Below, piece by piece: positions 34,139 to 43,201 of a stretch of 64,000 bases of DNA. The DNA is from Rhizobium oryziradicis. Lineage in GTDB: Bacteria > Pseudomonadota > Alphaproteobacteria > Rhizobiales > Rhizobiaceae. Below the pieces are notes generated by a model. That model did not search any database and was not told the origin of the DNA. It saw only the letters and a program-made list of their open reading frames with translations. A program made the translations under genes and the position numbers. Each line of letters begins with the position of its first letter. Within the stretch, counting starts at the first letter, position 1. The DNA lies in contig NZ_MKIM01000028.1 of NCBI RefSeq assembly GCF_001939045.1, positions 459,131 through 523,130 of the forward strand, given 5' to 3'.

Positions 34139-35179
34139 TCAATCTTCCCAAACCGGCTTGCTTATGCCCTGCAACAAGTGCGGCTCAACGCCATCAATAC
34201 TGGCGATGACGGTTTTGGCCAGCTCGCGGCCCGCCATGCGAAAATCTTCCCTGGCCGTGATGATTTCCGGCCTGATCCAGTTGAGAATCGGCATGGATTC
34301 CTTGGATACAAGATCAACCTTATCGCCAAGGTGCTGCCCAGCCGCCTCAATACCGGCATTGACGGCAATTGCGGCGCTGCTGGCAGAACAGATGATGCCA
34401 TCGGGGGCATCACTGGAGCGCATCAACGCTTCGGTGGCTGCGCGTATTTTTTCCAACGGCGCATCAATATCAATGTCGATTGGAACCTCTTGTAAGCCGT
34501 GGGTGCGAAGGCCGGCGCGAAAGCCATCACGGGTGTGCGTGAAATATGTCAGCTTGCTGGGCGGTGCGAACAGCGCAATGCGTTTACGGCCACGCGCTGC
34601 CAGCTTGCCCACAGCCTCACTGGCAAATTTTTCATTGTCGAAATCATAATAGGGATGGATTGCCCCATGGGCCGTGCGCCCATGGGTGGCAAAGGGCAGG
34701 CCGCGCTCTAGCAAAAGATTGACGCGAGCATCATTTGGCTCAGTGCGCGAGATGATAATGCCGTCGGCCGAGCCTGTATCCAGAATATATCGAACCGCCT
34801 GCATGGGGTCTTTGCTATGGGAATGGGGCGTAACCACAATGTGGTAAGGCGTGCTGGATAAGACCTCGGAAATGCCAAACATGATCTGGCTGCTAAAGCC
34901 CATGATCTCTTCGTCAATGCTCAGCACTAGGGCAATGACATTGGTTTTGCCGGTGCGCAGGCGCACGCCAGCGCGGTTAGGTTGATAGCCAAGCTGCCTT
35001 GCCACCATTCGCACGCGCTCTTTGGTGTCGGCACCAATGTCCGGCGCATCCTTCAAGGCGCGCGATACGGTGGTAATGCCTAGGCCTGTCATGAAGGCAA
35101 TGGTCTTCAGGGTTGGGCGCTCTTTTCCAAGGGCGCTGGATTCTGTGGCCTTTTTGCTTTGTTTCAGATCATCATCCAT
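34139..35179 (-). CDS. LacI/GalR-family repressor of the adjacent sugar operon
   Basis: This 346-residue regulator has an N-terminal helix-turn-helix at about residues 23-45 (LKTIAFMTGLGITTVSRALK) with hinge region YQPNRAGVRLRTGKTN, and then a periplasmic-binding-protein-like effector domain (SADGIIISRTEPND, PDGIICSASSAAIAVNAG). A 21-residue charged extension precedes the HTH. It is divergent from the ABC operon. Two sites close to CTGAAACGTTTCAG, one toward its own promoter and one just before the binding-protein gene, are the likely operators, implying autoregulation. The effector is presumably a sugar taken up by the transporter. Confidence 0.92.
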   Translation of the reverse strand: MDDDLKQSKKATESSALGKERPTLKTIAFMTGLGITTVSRALKDAPDIGADTKERVRMVARQLGYQPNRAGVRLRTGKTNVIALVLSIDEEIMGFSSQIMFGISEVLSSTPYHIVVTPHSHSKDPMQAVRYILDTGSADGIIISRTEPNDARVNLLLERGLPFATHGRTAHGAIHPYYDFDNEKFASEAVGKLAARGRKRIALFAPPSKLTYFTHTRDGFRAGLRTHGLQEVPIDIDIDAPLEKIRAATEALMRSSDAPDGIICSASSAAIAVNAGIEAAGQHLGDKVDLVSKESMPILNWIRPEIITAREDFRMAGRELAKTVIASIDGVEPHLLQGISKPVWED

Positions 35180-35274
35180 CGAAATTCCACCTGAAGAAAG
35201 CCGTGTTTACACGTGTCGAGCGGTCTTGTGCAAGGGGCGGCAACACCTCTCAATCGACGGAAAAGACGGATAAT

Positions 35275-35288
35275 CTGAAACGTTACAG
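35275..35288. promoter_or_regulatory. LacI-type operator 1 (repressor-gene side)
   Basis: CTGAAACGTTACAG is a palindrome with one mismatch and the central CG typical of LacI/GalR operators. It is 96 bp upstream of the repressor start and shares 12 of 14 bases with operator 2 (13 of 14 with its reverse complement). Confidence 0.75.
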
Positions 35289-35558
35289 TTGGAAAGTCCA
35301 GTGCAGAAATTGCAGGCGAGACACTTAATGAGGGTGTTGCATGAGGTGATAATAATATTGCATTTGCGATGCTGCATCGTATCATTTTTGCCCAAATCAT
35401 TCAAAAATATCGCTTTTTTGCAATTTTGCGATGCAAATTTTGTGAAAAATCATGGCTTCGCAGGCGGCTTGCGCCCATCAAAATTAAAGGCGTGAATAAA
35501 AAATGAATATTTTCTATCTTCATGGTTGCGTGATCTGAAACTTTGACATAGGTTTTTA

Positions 35559-35572
35559 CTGCAACGTTTCAG
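35559..35572. promoter_or_regulatory. LacI-type operator 2 (transport-operon side)
   Basis: CTGCAACGTTTCAG lies 17 bp before the binding-protein ATG and 16 bp after the -35-like TTGACA (35543-35548), so a bound repressor would cover the -10 region. A partial third copy, CTGAAACTTTGACA, starts at 35535. The rest of this 410-bp gap also holds TTGCGATGC twice (35364, 35426). Confidence 0.78.
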
Positions 35573-35588
35573 TTGGGGAGGAGACCTA

Positions 35589-36824
35589 ATGAATTTCCGG
35601 TGCATCGCGGCTGTTTTGGCTGCTACCGTGGCATTGCCGTTTGGCATGGCCCACGCGACCGATCTTGAAGTAACCCATTGGTGGACATCGGGCGGCGAAG
35701 CCGCGGCGGTGGCAGAGCTTGCCAAGGCGTTTGATGCCACAGGCAATAAATGGGTGGATGGTGCCATTGCCGGTTCTGGCGGCACGGCGCGGCCGATCAT
35801 GATCAGCCGTATCACCGGCGGCGATCCGATGGGGGCCACGCAATTCAACCATGGCCGTCAGGCGCAGGAGCTGGTGGAGGCCGGTTTGATGCGTGATTTG
35901 ACGGATGTGGCCACCAAGGGCCACTGGAAAGACGTAATCAAGCCCGCAAGCCTTCTGGATAGCTGCACCATTGATGGTAAAATCTATTGTGCGCCGGTCA
36001 ATATCCATTCCTGGCAATGGCTGTGGCTGTCCAACGACGCCTTCAAAAAGGCCGGCGTGGAGCTGCCGAAAAACTGGAATGAGTTTGTGGCCGCTGGCCC
36101 CGCCTTGAAAAAGGCAGGCATTCAGCCTCTCGCAGTGGGTGGCCAGCCATGGCAGGCCACTGGTCTCGTTGATACCCTGATGATTTCTCTCGGTGGTAAA
36201 GACCTCTACATGAAGGTCTTCAAGGACCGCGACGCCGCAACCATTTCCGGGCCTGAAGTCGCCAAGATCTTCAAGGCAGTTGATGATGCCCGCAAGCTGG
36301 CGGCAGGCACCAATGTGCAGGACTGGAATCAGGCCACCAACATGGTCATCACCGGCAAGGCTGGTGGTCAGGTTATGGGTGACTGGGCGCAGGGCGAATT
36401 CCAGCTTGCTGGCAAGGTAGCGGGCAAGGATTACACATGCCTGCCGGGCCTTGGCCTGAATGAATATCTCACGGCAAATGGGGATGCTTTCTATTTCCCC
36501 AAGCTGAAGGATGAGGCTAAATCCAAGGCGCAGGATGCTTTGGCGGCAACGATTGTTGACCCGAAGGTTCAGGTTGCCTTCAACCTCAAGAAGGGTTCTC
36601 TCCCCATTCGAGGTGATGTGGATTTGGCGTCGGCCAATGATTGCATGAAGAAGGGTCTTGCCATTTTGGCTAAAGGCAATGTGCTGCAAAGCCCGGATCA
36701 GCTCCTTTCTGCCGATACGCAAAAGCAGAAAGAAGACCTGTTCTCGCAATTCTTCGCCAACCCTTCCATGACGCCTGAGGCCGCACAGAAGCGCTTTGCG
36801 GAAATTCTCAAAGCGGCTGATTGA
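35589..36824 (+). CDS. Sugar ABC transporter substrate-binding protein (family 1)
   Basis: This 411-residue periplasmic binding protein has a clear signal peptide (MNFRCIAAVLAATVALPFGM ... HAT). The mature protein starts DLEVTHWWTSGGEAAAVAEL, the usual pattern of COG1653 oligosaccharide-binding proteins, with APVNIHSWQWLWLSNDAFKK and MGDWAQGEFQLAGK further on. It is the first gene of the LacI-controlled operon; a hairpin after its stop (36860-36886) would favour its higher expression over the permeases. The ligand is likely a beta-linked oligosaccharide given the downstream GH2 and GH43 enzymes. Confidence 0.92.
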   Translation: MNFRCIAAVLAATVALPFGMAHATDLEVTHWWTSGGEAAAVAELAKAFDATGNKWVDGAIAGSGGTARPIMISRITGGDPMGATQFNHGRQAQELVEAGLMRDLTDVATKGHWKDVIKPASLLDSCTIDGKIYCAPVNIHSWQWLWLSNDAFKKAGVELPKNWNEFVAAGPALKKAGIQPLAVGGQPWQATGLVDTLMISLGGKDLYMKVFKDRDAATISGPEVAKIFKAVDDARKLAAGTNVQDWNQATNMVITGKAGGQVMGDWAQGEFQLAGKVAGKDYTCLPGLGLNEYLTANGDAFYFPKLKDEAKSKAQDALAATIVDPKVQVAFNLKKGSLPIRGDVDLASANDCMKKGLAILAKGNVLQSPDQLLSADTQKQKEDLFSQFFANPSMTPEAAQKRFAEILKAAD

Positions 36825-36859
36825 AACTGTCCTTTAAAACAGACGATGTCGGAGCAAAT

Positions 36860-36886
36860 TCAAAGCGGGTTTTCCGCCCGCTTTGA
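36860..36886 (+). terminator. Intercistronic hairpin after the binding-protein gene
   Basis: TCAAAGCGGG-ttttccg-CCCGCTTTGA is a perfect 10-bp stem with no T-run after it. Such hairpins between binding-protein and permease genes usually stabilise the upstream mRNA or cause partial termination, giving excess binding protein. Confidence 0.7.
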
Positions 36887-36945
36887 TGTGCCCCACGCAT
36901 ATTGAGTTTTCAATTTTTAGGCTGTGAGAAGAGGAGGTTGCTCTG

Positions 36946-37848
36946 ATGATGGCCAAAGGCCAAACCACGCGACCCACCCGGTGGCTGCGCAATCTGAATG
37001 CAAAAATTGCATCAATCCCGATGATTCTGATCGCTGTGGTGATCTTCTTCGGTGGCAGCATGTGGACGGTCGTTTATTCCTTTACCAATTCCAAGCTGTT
37101 GCCGAGGCTGAATTTTGTTGGCCTTGATCAGTATAATCGCCTGTGGAGTTCGGCGCGCTGGATCGTGTCAATTGAAAATCTGGCAATTTACGGCGTGCTG
37201 TCGCTGATTTTCAGCCTTGTCATTGGCTTTGTGCTGGCGGCACTGATGGATCAGAAAATTCGCTTTGAAAATGTGTTTCGCACGATTTTTCTCTATCCCT
37301 TTGCCCTGTCCTTCATTGTGACGGGTTTGGTGTGGCAATGGATTCTCAATCCCGAATTCGGCATTCAATCGGTTATCCGCTCCATTGGATTCACCAATTT
37401 CAATTTCGACCCGCTCTATAACCAGTCCATCGTGATCTACGGCATCCTGATTGCCGGTCTCTGGCAGGGAACAGGTCTGGTGATGTGCCTGATGCTGGCG
37501 GGTCTGCGCGGCATTGACGAGGACATCTGGAAGGCATCCCGCGTCGATGGCATTCCAACCTGGAAAACCTATCTGCTGATCATCATTCCCATGATGCGCC
37601 CGGTGTTTATCACCACGCTGGTCATCATCACCAGCGGTATCGTCAAGGTCTATGATCTGGTAGTGGCGCAAACCAGCGGCGGTCCCGGCATTGCCTCGGA
37701 AGTGCCTGCCAAATATGTTTATGACTATATGTTCCAAGCGCAAAATCTGGGGCAGGGCTTTGCCGCCTCCACCATGATGCTGCTCACTGTGGCCATTATT
37801 GTCATCCCATGGGCCTATCTGGAATTTGGAGGGCGCAAGCGTGGCTGA
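36946..37848 (+). CDS. Sugar ABC transporter permease (MalF-like)
   Basis: This 300-residue inner-membrane permease has six predicted helices (e.g. IPMILIAVVIFFGGSMW, NLAIYGVLSLIFSLVIGFVL). It carries the EAA-loop-like IDEDIWKASRVDGIPTWKTY, which docks with the ATPase subunit. AGGAGG stands 8 bases before the ATG. It overlaps the next permease gene by 8 bp, so the two are coupled, as expected for heterodimeric CUT1 transporters. Confidence 0.92.
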   Translation: MMAKGQTTRPTRWLRNLNAKIASIPMILIAVVIFFGGSMWTVVYSFTNSKLLPRLNFVGLDQYNRLWSSARWIVSIENLAIYGVLSLIFSLVIGFVLAALMDQKIRFENVFRTIFLYPFALSFIVTGLVWQWILNPEFGIQSVIRSIGFTNFNFDPLYNQSIVIYGILIAGLWQGTGLVMCLMLAGLRGIDEDIWKASRVDGIPTWKTYLLIIIPMMRPVFITTLVIITSGIVKVYDLVVAQTSGGPGIASEVPAKYVYDYMFQAQNLGQGFAASTMMLLTVAIIVIPWAYLEFGGRKRG

Positions 37849-38779
37849 TCGTTCCGTTATCAAATTATCCGACCATATCAGTCCTGAAAAACGCCTGAGA
37901 GAAGGGCCGCAGGGAGCCAAGCCAAAGCGGGTATTTTCGTCTCGCAACATTATGCTCTACGGCATCTTGTTTGTGGCCGCCGCCTATTACCTGTTGCCAT
38001 TGTATGTGATGGTGGTGACCTCGCTGAAAGGCATGCCGGAAATTCGCATGGGCAACATTTTCTCGCCGCCCATGGAAATCACCTTCGAGCCATGGGTGAA
38101 GGCTTGGAGCGAGGCCTGCACCGGCCTCAATTGCGATGGCTTGTCGCGCGGCTTTTGGAATTCGGTGCGCATCACTCTTCCGTCTATGGTGATTTCCATC
38201 CTGATTGCCTCCGTCAGCGGTTATTCGCTGGCCAACTGGCGGTTCAAAGGGGCCAATCTGTTTTTCGCGGTGCTGGTGGTCGGTGCCTTCATTCCCTATC
38301 AGGTGATGATCTATCCGATCGTGATTATCCTGCGCGAAGTGGGTATCTACGGCTCACTGTCTGGTCTGGTGATTGTTCATACCATCTTCGGCATGCCGAT
38401 CCTCACATTGCTGTTTCGCAATTATTTCTCCTCGCTGCCGGAAGAATTGTTCAAGGCAGCGCGCGTGGATGGGGCAGGGTTCTGGCAAATCTATTTCCGC
38501 ATCATGCTGCCCATGTCGCTGCCGATTTTTGTGGTGGCCATGATCTTGCAGGTGACAGGCATCTGGAACGACTTCTTGTTCGGCGTGGTGTTCACCCGGC
38601 CAGAATATTACCCGATGACGGTGCAACTCAACAATATCGTCAACTCGGTCCAGGGCGTGAAGGAATATAACGTCAACATGGCCGCGACAATTTTAACGGG
38701 TGCCGTTCCCCTGATTATCTATTTCGTCTCTGGGCGCCTGTTTGTGCGCGGTATCGCCGCTGGCGCTGTGAAGGGGTAA
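37841..38779 (+). CDS. Sugar ABC transporter permease (MalG-like)
   Basis: The second permease has 312 residues from GTG 37841 (VADRSVIKLSD), which overlaps the first permease's stop. An extended cytosolic N-terminus (~50 residues) leads into helices beginning NIMLYGILFVAAAYYLLPLY. The EAA loop is LPEELFKAARVDGAGFWQIY, followed by LPMSLPIFVVAMILQ. It ends in GVLxRGIAAGAVKG-like form (FVRGIAAGAVKG), typical of MalG-type proteins. An ATG-started reading from 37799 would overlap the previous gene by 50 bp and is less likely. Confidence 0.92.
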   Translation: MADRSVIKLSDHISPEKRLREGPQGAKPKRVFSSRNIMLYGILFVAAAYYLLPLYVMVVTSLKGMPEIRMGNIFSPPMEITFEPWVKAWSEACTGLNCDGLSRGFWNSVRITLPSMVISILIASVSGYSLANWRFKGANLFFAVLVVGAFIPYQVMIYPIVIILREVGIYGSLSGLVIVHTIFGMPILTLLFRNYFSSLPEELFKAARVDGAGFWQIYFRIMLPMSLPIFVVAMILQVTGIWNDFLFGVVFTRPEYYPMTVQLNNIVNSVQGVKEYNVNMAATILTGAVPLIIYFVSGRLFVRGIAAGAVKG

Positions 38780-38782
38780 ATC

Positions 38783-39865
38783 ATGAATACCAGTGTTTCT
38801 ATCCGCGACCTTTCCTTGAATTTTGGCGCTGTGACGGTGCTGAAAGACCTCAATCTCGATATTGCCGATGGCGAGTTTCTGGTGCTGCTCGGCTCGTCCG
38901 GCTGCGGCAAATCCACACTGCTCAATTGTATTGCCGGGCTTTTGGATGTGTCGGAAGGCCAGATCTTCATCAAGGACAAAAACGTCACCTGGGAAGAGCC
39001 GAAAGACCGGGGCATCGGCATGGTGTTTCAGTCTTATGCGCTCTACCCGCAGATGACGGTTGAGAAAAACCTCTCCTTTGGCCTGCAAGTGGCAAAAATG
39101 CCGAAAGAAGAGATTGACAAGCGCGTGGCGCGAGCCTCGGAGATATTACAAATCGGGCCGCTGTTGAAACGCAAACCCGCTGAGCTTTCCGGCGGTCAGC
39201 GCCAGCGAGTGGCCATTGGCCGGGCACTGGTGCGCGATGTGGATGTGTTTCTTTTCGACGAGCCGCTGTCCAATCTTGACGCCAAGCTGCGCGCCGAACT
39301 GCGCGTGGAAATCAAGCGGCTGCATCAACAGCTGAAAAACACCATGATCTACGTGACCCATGATCAGATTGAAGCGCTGACGCTGGCAGACCGCATTGCC
39401 ATCATGAAAAGCGGCGTCATTCAGCAGCTTGATGATCCGATGACCATCTACAATCGGCCCAAAAATCTCTTTGTGGCAGGCTTTATCGGTTCGCCATCGA
39501 TGAATTTCTTCAAGGGCCAATTAGTGGAGAAGAACGGTGCCGTGGTGTTTTCCAGCGGTGGCGTGGATTTCAGTCTCTCCGGCTATGATGCTGATACAAA
39601 GCTTGATGCGGGCCGCGAGGTGGTGTTGGGCGTTCGGCCAGAACATATCGCGGTCGATGCAGCGGGTGAGACAGGCCATACTGCAACAGTGGATATTGAA
39701 GAGCCAATGGGGGCCGACAATCTGCTGTGGCTGAAACTGGCCGGGCAGAGCCTGTCTGTACGCATTGCCGGAACACGGCGTTATGCGCCGGGAAGCAAGG
39801 TTCATCTCTCCTTTGATATGTCGGTGGCGTCTTTGTTTGATGCGAAGACGGAAGTGCGGTTGTGA
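38783..39865 (+). CDS. Sugar ABC transporter ATP-binding protein (MsmK/UgpC type)
   Basis: This 360-residue ATPase drives import. Walker A is LLGSSGCGKSTLLN, the Q-loop is VFQSYALYPQM, the signature is ELSGGQRQRVAIGRAL, Walker B is VFLFDEPLSNLD and the H-loop is YVTHDQIEALTL. A C-terminal TOBE regulatory domain starts at about 240 (GFIGSPSMNFFKG ... VRPEHIAV). Some rhizobial operons recruit a shared ATPase, but here the operon has its own. It overlaps the next gene by four bases (GTGA). Confidence 0.95.
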   Translation: MNTSVSIRDLSLNFGAVTVLKDLNLDIADGEFLVLLGSSGCGKSTLLNCIAGLLDVSEGQIFIKDKNVTWEEPKDRGIGMVFQSYALYPQMTVEKNLSFGLQVAKMPKEEIDKRVARASEILQIGPLLKRKPAELSGGQRQRVAIGRALVRDVDVFLFDEPLSNLDAKLRAELRVEIKRLHQQLKNTMIYVTHDQIEALTLADRIAIMKSGVIQQLDDPMTIYNRPKNLFVAGFIGSPSMNFFKGQLVEKNGAVVFSSGGVDFSLSGYDADTKLDAGREVVLGVRPEHIAVDAAGETGHTATVDIEEPMGADNLLWLKLAGQSLSVRIAGTRRYAPGSKVHLSFDMSVASLFDAKTEVRL

Positions 39866-42318
39866 GAGCTATGTCTGAAACTAATCTCGATCTTTCCGGC
39901 CCATGGCAGCTTGCCACATCGGCGGGTGAGCATTCTTGCAACATCACCATTCCCGGTGACGTGCATAGCGCGCTTTATGCTGCAAAGATCATTGCTGATC
40001 CCTATTTCGGGCGCAATGAAGAGCAGGTGCAGTGGGTGGCCGAAGCCGATTGGGTGCTGTGCCGCAGTTTCACCATCGATCATCTCGAAGGCGACTGGTA
40101 TCTGGATATTGAGTATCTCGATACCGTGGCCGTCGTGTTCATCAATGATATTCCGGTGCTGTCAGCGGATAATTGCTTTCGTCGGTACCGTCCGGATGTG
40201 AGTGCTGCCTTGCAGCCAGGCGAAAACACCATCCGGATTCTGATCCATTCCAGCATTAAAGCGGGAGAGGAACGGCAGGCGCGCCTACCGTTTTACGTGC
40301 CTTATTCCACCGGAAATTCGCCGATTCCCAATGGCAATATGCTGCGTAAACCGCAATGCCACTTTGGCTGGGACTGGAACATTGCCATTGCGCCGCTTGG
40401 TCTCTATGGCACTGTTGCCATTCGCAAGCTTGATCCCGCGCGCATTGAGCATGTGGAGGCAGAGCAACATCACCACAGCGATGGGCGGGTGACGCTGACG
40501 GTCAAGGCAACGGTATTTGCCAGCCAGCCAGCCGTGACACCGCTGCATATCACCTTTGGTGAGGAGCGCGTTCGGCTGGATTGCGGCATCAATGCCGGTG
40601 AAACACGCATCACCCATGTGTTTGAAATCGAAAACCCACGTCTGTGGTGGCCTGCGGGCAGCGGCGAGCAGGCGCTTTATAGCCTGAGCGTTGAAGTGCC
40701 CGGGGAAAAGGTGGAAAAGCAGATTGGCCTCCGCACCATTGAGCTTTTGACCGATACCGATGAGGCTGGCAGCCGGTTTGCGTTTAAGGTCAATGGCCGG
40801 GAAATCTTCTGCCGGGGTGCCAACTGGATTCCGGCAGATGCGGTTTTTTCCAGATCTTCGCAGGAGAAAACGCAAGATCTGCTGCAATCGGCTGTTGATG
40901 CCCATATGAACATGATCCGCGTTTGGGGCGGCGGGTTTTATGAGCCGGATTGGTTTTATGATCTGTGCGACCGGATGGGGTTGATGGTCTGGCAGGATTT
41001 CATGTTTGCCTGCAATCTTTACCCTTGCACCGAGGATTTTCTGGAAAATGTCGGCCATGAAGTAGAGTATCAGGTGCGGCGCTTGTCATCGCATCCATCC
41101 ATTGCGCTGTGGTGTGGCGACAATGAATTGGTGGGCGCGCTGACATGGTTTGAGGAAAGTCGCAACAATCGCGATCGCTATCTGGTGGCCTATGATCGGT
41201 TGAACCGGGTGATAGAGCAGGGCGTGAAACGTGCCTTCCCGCAAGGTCTGTGGTGGCCATCCAGCCCGGCATCGGGTTATCTGGATTATAGCGATGCATG
41301 GCATGCCGATGGCTCTGGCGATATGCATTACTGGTCCGTGTGGCACGAAAACAAGAGCTTTGACAATTACCGCAGCGTCAAACCCCGTTTTTGCTCCGAG
41401 TTCGGATTTCAGTCTTACACATCCTTGCCGGTGATTGAGAGTTTTGCAGAGGCGAAGGACATGAACATCGCCTCGCCGGTGATTGAGTTGCACCAGAAAA
41501 ACGCAGGCGGCAATGAGCGCATTGCCGGCACTATGTTCCGCTATTTCCGCTTTCCAAAAGATTTTGCCAATTTTGTCTATCTCAGCCAGATCCAGCAGGG
41601 GTTGGCGATCAAGACGGCGGTAGACTATTGGCGCTCGCTCAAGCCCCATTGTATGGGCACGCTCTATTGGCAGCTTAACGACACGTGGCCGGTGGCGTCC
41701 TGGGCAAGCCTGGATTACGGCGGTGGCTGGAAGGCCATGCATTACATGACCCGGCGTTTCTTTCAGCCGGTGGCTGTTGCTGCTATTCCAAGTGCGGATG
41801 GCACGTCACTTGGTTTTTCCATGGTGAATGACACAGCCGACGCCGTGCATATCGATCTTACGCTGTTTTCGCTGACATTGGATGGAGAACGCAAGGAACT
41901 CACCACAGCGCGCGGCGTGTGCGGACCTGACAAGGCTGAAACGCTGACGACCTTCAACGTCAGCGATATTGCGGATGATACGCTGATTGCCTGGGAGTTT
42001 TCGGCCTCTAACGGCATGAGCGGCGAGGGGCATCATTGCGCAAGCACCTACAAGGCGCTCGACCTCGCCCCGTCAGGGCTTACGCTCGATGTGAAACCCA
42101 CGGACGATGGCTCTTTTGAGCTTTTGGTCAGCGCCCGAGGCCTAGCCTTGTTTGTGATGATCGAGAGCAAAACGGCTGGACGCTACAGCGACAACGCATT
42201 TGACCTGACGGCGGGTGCGCAAAGGCGGGTGATCTTTACGCCATCCATGCGCCTGCCGTCCGAGACTGTTCCTGAGTTTACCCTTTACGATCTTTATTCT
42301 TGTCAGGCGTCAAGCTGA
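39862..42318 (+). CDS. Glycoside hydrolase family 2, beta-mannosidase-like
   Basis: This 818-residue cytoplasmic exo-glycosidase has a sandwich domain at the start (LDLSGPWQLATSAGEH, GDVHSALYAAKIIADPYFG), the GH2 immunoglobulin-like domain and a TIM barrel. The barrel contains CRGANWIPADAVFSR, MIRVWGGGFYEPDWFYDLCD, the acid/base in CGDNELVGA and the nucleophile Glu in RFCSEFGFQSY, with LYWQLNDTWPVASWASLDY beyond. The N-terminal GDVHS and the WGGGFYE block favour beta-mannosidase over beta-galactosidase/glucuronidase. No signal peptide is present, so imported oligosaccharides are cleaved in the cytoplasm. GTG 39862 overlaps the ATPase gene; ATG 39871 is also possible. Confidence 0.88.
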   Translation: MRAMSETNLDLSGPWQLATSAGEHSCNITIPGDVHSALYAAKIIADPYFGRNEEQVQWVAEADWVLCRSFTIDHLEGDWYLDIEYLDTVAVVFINDIPVLSADNCFRRYRPDVSAALQPGENTIRILIHSSIKAGEERQARLPFYVPYSTGNSPIPNGNMLRKPQCHFGWDWNIAIAPLGLYGTVAIRKLDPARIEHVEAEQHHHSDGRVTLTVKATVFASQPAVTPLHITFGEERVRLDCGINAGETRITHVFEIENPRLWWPAGSGEQALYSLSVEVPGEKVEKQIGLRTIELLTDTDEAGSRFAFKVNGREIFCRGANWIPADAVFSRSSQEKTQDLLQSAVDAHMNMIRVWGGGFYEPDWFYDLCDRMGLMVWQDFMFACNLYPCTEDFLENVGHEVEYQVRRLSSHPSIALWCGDNELVGALTWFEESRNNRDRYLVAYDRLNRVIEQGVKRAFPQGLWWPSSPASGYLDYSDAWHADGSGDMHYWSVWHENKSFDNYRSVKPRFCSEFGFQSYTSLPVIESFAEAKDMNIASPVIELHQKNAGGNERIAGTMFRYFRFPKDFANFVYLSQIQQGLAIKTAVDYWRSLKPHCMGTLYWQLNDTWPVASWASLDYGGGWKAMHYMTRRFFQPVAVAAIPSADGTSLGFSMVNDTADAVHIDLTLFSLTLDGERKELTTARGVCGPDKAETLTTFNVSDIADDTLIAWEFSASNGMSGEGHHCASTYKALDLAPSGLTLDVKPTDDGSFELLVSARGLALFVMIESKTAGRYSDNAFDLTAGAQRRVIFTPSMRLPSETVPEFTLYDLYSCQASS

Positions 42319-42411
42319 TCGCTTGGCGGCTGATTGGTTTGCGGCAAGAGTGTTGAGATGTTTTGCCCCGGTGTCGTGGGAGGCACGGGGCCCATTTGAG
42401 GAGGAATACCG

Positions 42412-43173
42412 ATGACGAAGCTTGGATTTCAAATGTATAGTGCGCGCAATTTTCAGCCCTACTCTAGCATTTTGGAAAAACTTGGCGCTGCGGGCTACAG
42501 CCACGTTGAAGGCTTTGGCGGTATGTATGGCGATCTGGATGCAGCCGGTCTCAAGGCGCTGCGGGCCGATATGGATAAAAACGGTCTGACCATGCCAACC
42601 GGCCATTTCGGCATTGATATGCTGGAAAATGACACCGGACGGGTGTTTGAAATCACCGATTCACTCGGCATCAAGGCGATCTATTGCCCGTATCTGCTGC
42701 CTGACCAGCGCCCCAGTGATGCGGCTGACTGGTTTGCTTTTGGTCAGCGGTTGGAAGCGGCTGGCAAGCCGTTCGTGGAGGCCGGCCTGACCTTTGGCTG
42801 GCACAATCATGATTTTGAATTTGCCACGCTGTCGGATGGCTCGACGCCGCAAGAGCAGATTTTTGCAGGTGGCCCCGGTCTGAAATGGGAAGCGGATCTT
42901 GCCTGGGTGGTGCGCGGCGGGGCTGATCCGTTTGCGTGGATTGAAAGCTATGGCAAGCGCATCACGGCTGTTCACGTCAAGGACATTGCCCCTGCAGGTG
43001 AAAATACCAATGAGGATGGCTGGGCCGATGTCGGGCACGGCACCGTTGACTGGAAGGGGCTTGTTGGCACGCTCGGCAAATTCAATGTCGATCATTATGT
43101 GGTCGAGCATGACAATCCAAGCGATATTGATCGTTTGATTACGCGCTCAATTGCTTCCTTTAAATCCTATTGA
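42412..43173 (+). CDS. Xylose-isomerase-like TIM-barrel sugar isomerase/epimerase
   Basis: This 253-residue protein of the AP_endonuc_2/sugar-phosphate isomerase-epimerase superfamily has KLGFQMYSARNFQ at the start, SHVEGFGGM, GWHNHDFEF, the metal-binding Glu in LKWEADLAWVVRGG and His in ITAVHVKDIAP, and VEHDNPSD near the end. The divalent-metal ligands (Glu/Asp/His/Glu) seem intact. The substrate is unknown; partner enzymes suggest an oxidised or keto sugar intermediate. It follows the GH2 gene after 93 bp that hold an imperfect GC hairpin, and GAGGAGGAA precedes the ATG. Confidence 0.87.
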   Translation: MTKLGFQMYSARNFQPYSSILEKLGAAGYSHVEGFGGMYGDLDAAGLKALRADMDKNGLTMPTGHFGIDMLENDTGRVFEITDSLGIKAIYCPYLLPDQRPSDAADWFAFGQRLEAAGKPFVEAGLTFGWHNHDFEFATLSDGSTPQEQIFAGGPGLKWEADLAWVVRGGADPFAWIESYGKRITAVHVKDIAPAGENTNEDGWADVGHGTVDWKGLVGTLGKFNVDHYVVEHDNPSDIDRLITRSIASFKSY

Positions 43174-43201
43174 TTTCAGAATATTAATGAGGTTTTCCAA
43201 T

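Noticed and set aside
35586..36749. 387-codon minus-strand frame
   Set aside because: It lies fully antisense to the sugar-binding protein, which has a signal peptide and family motifs.
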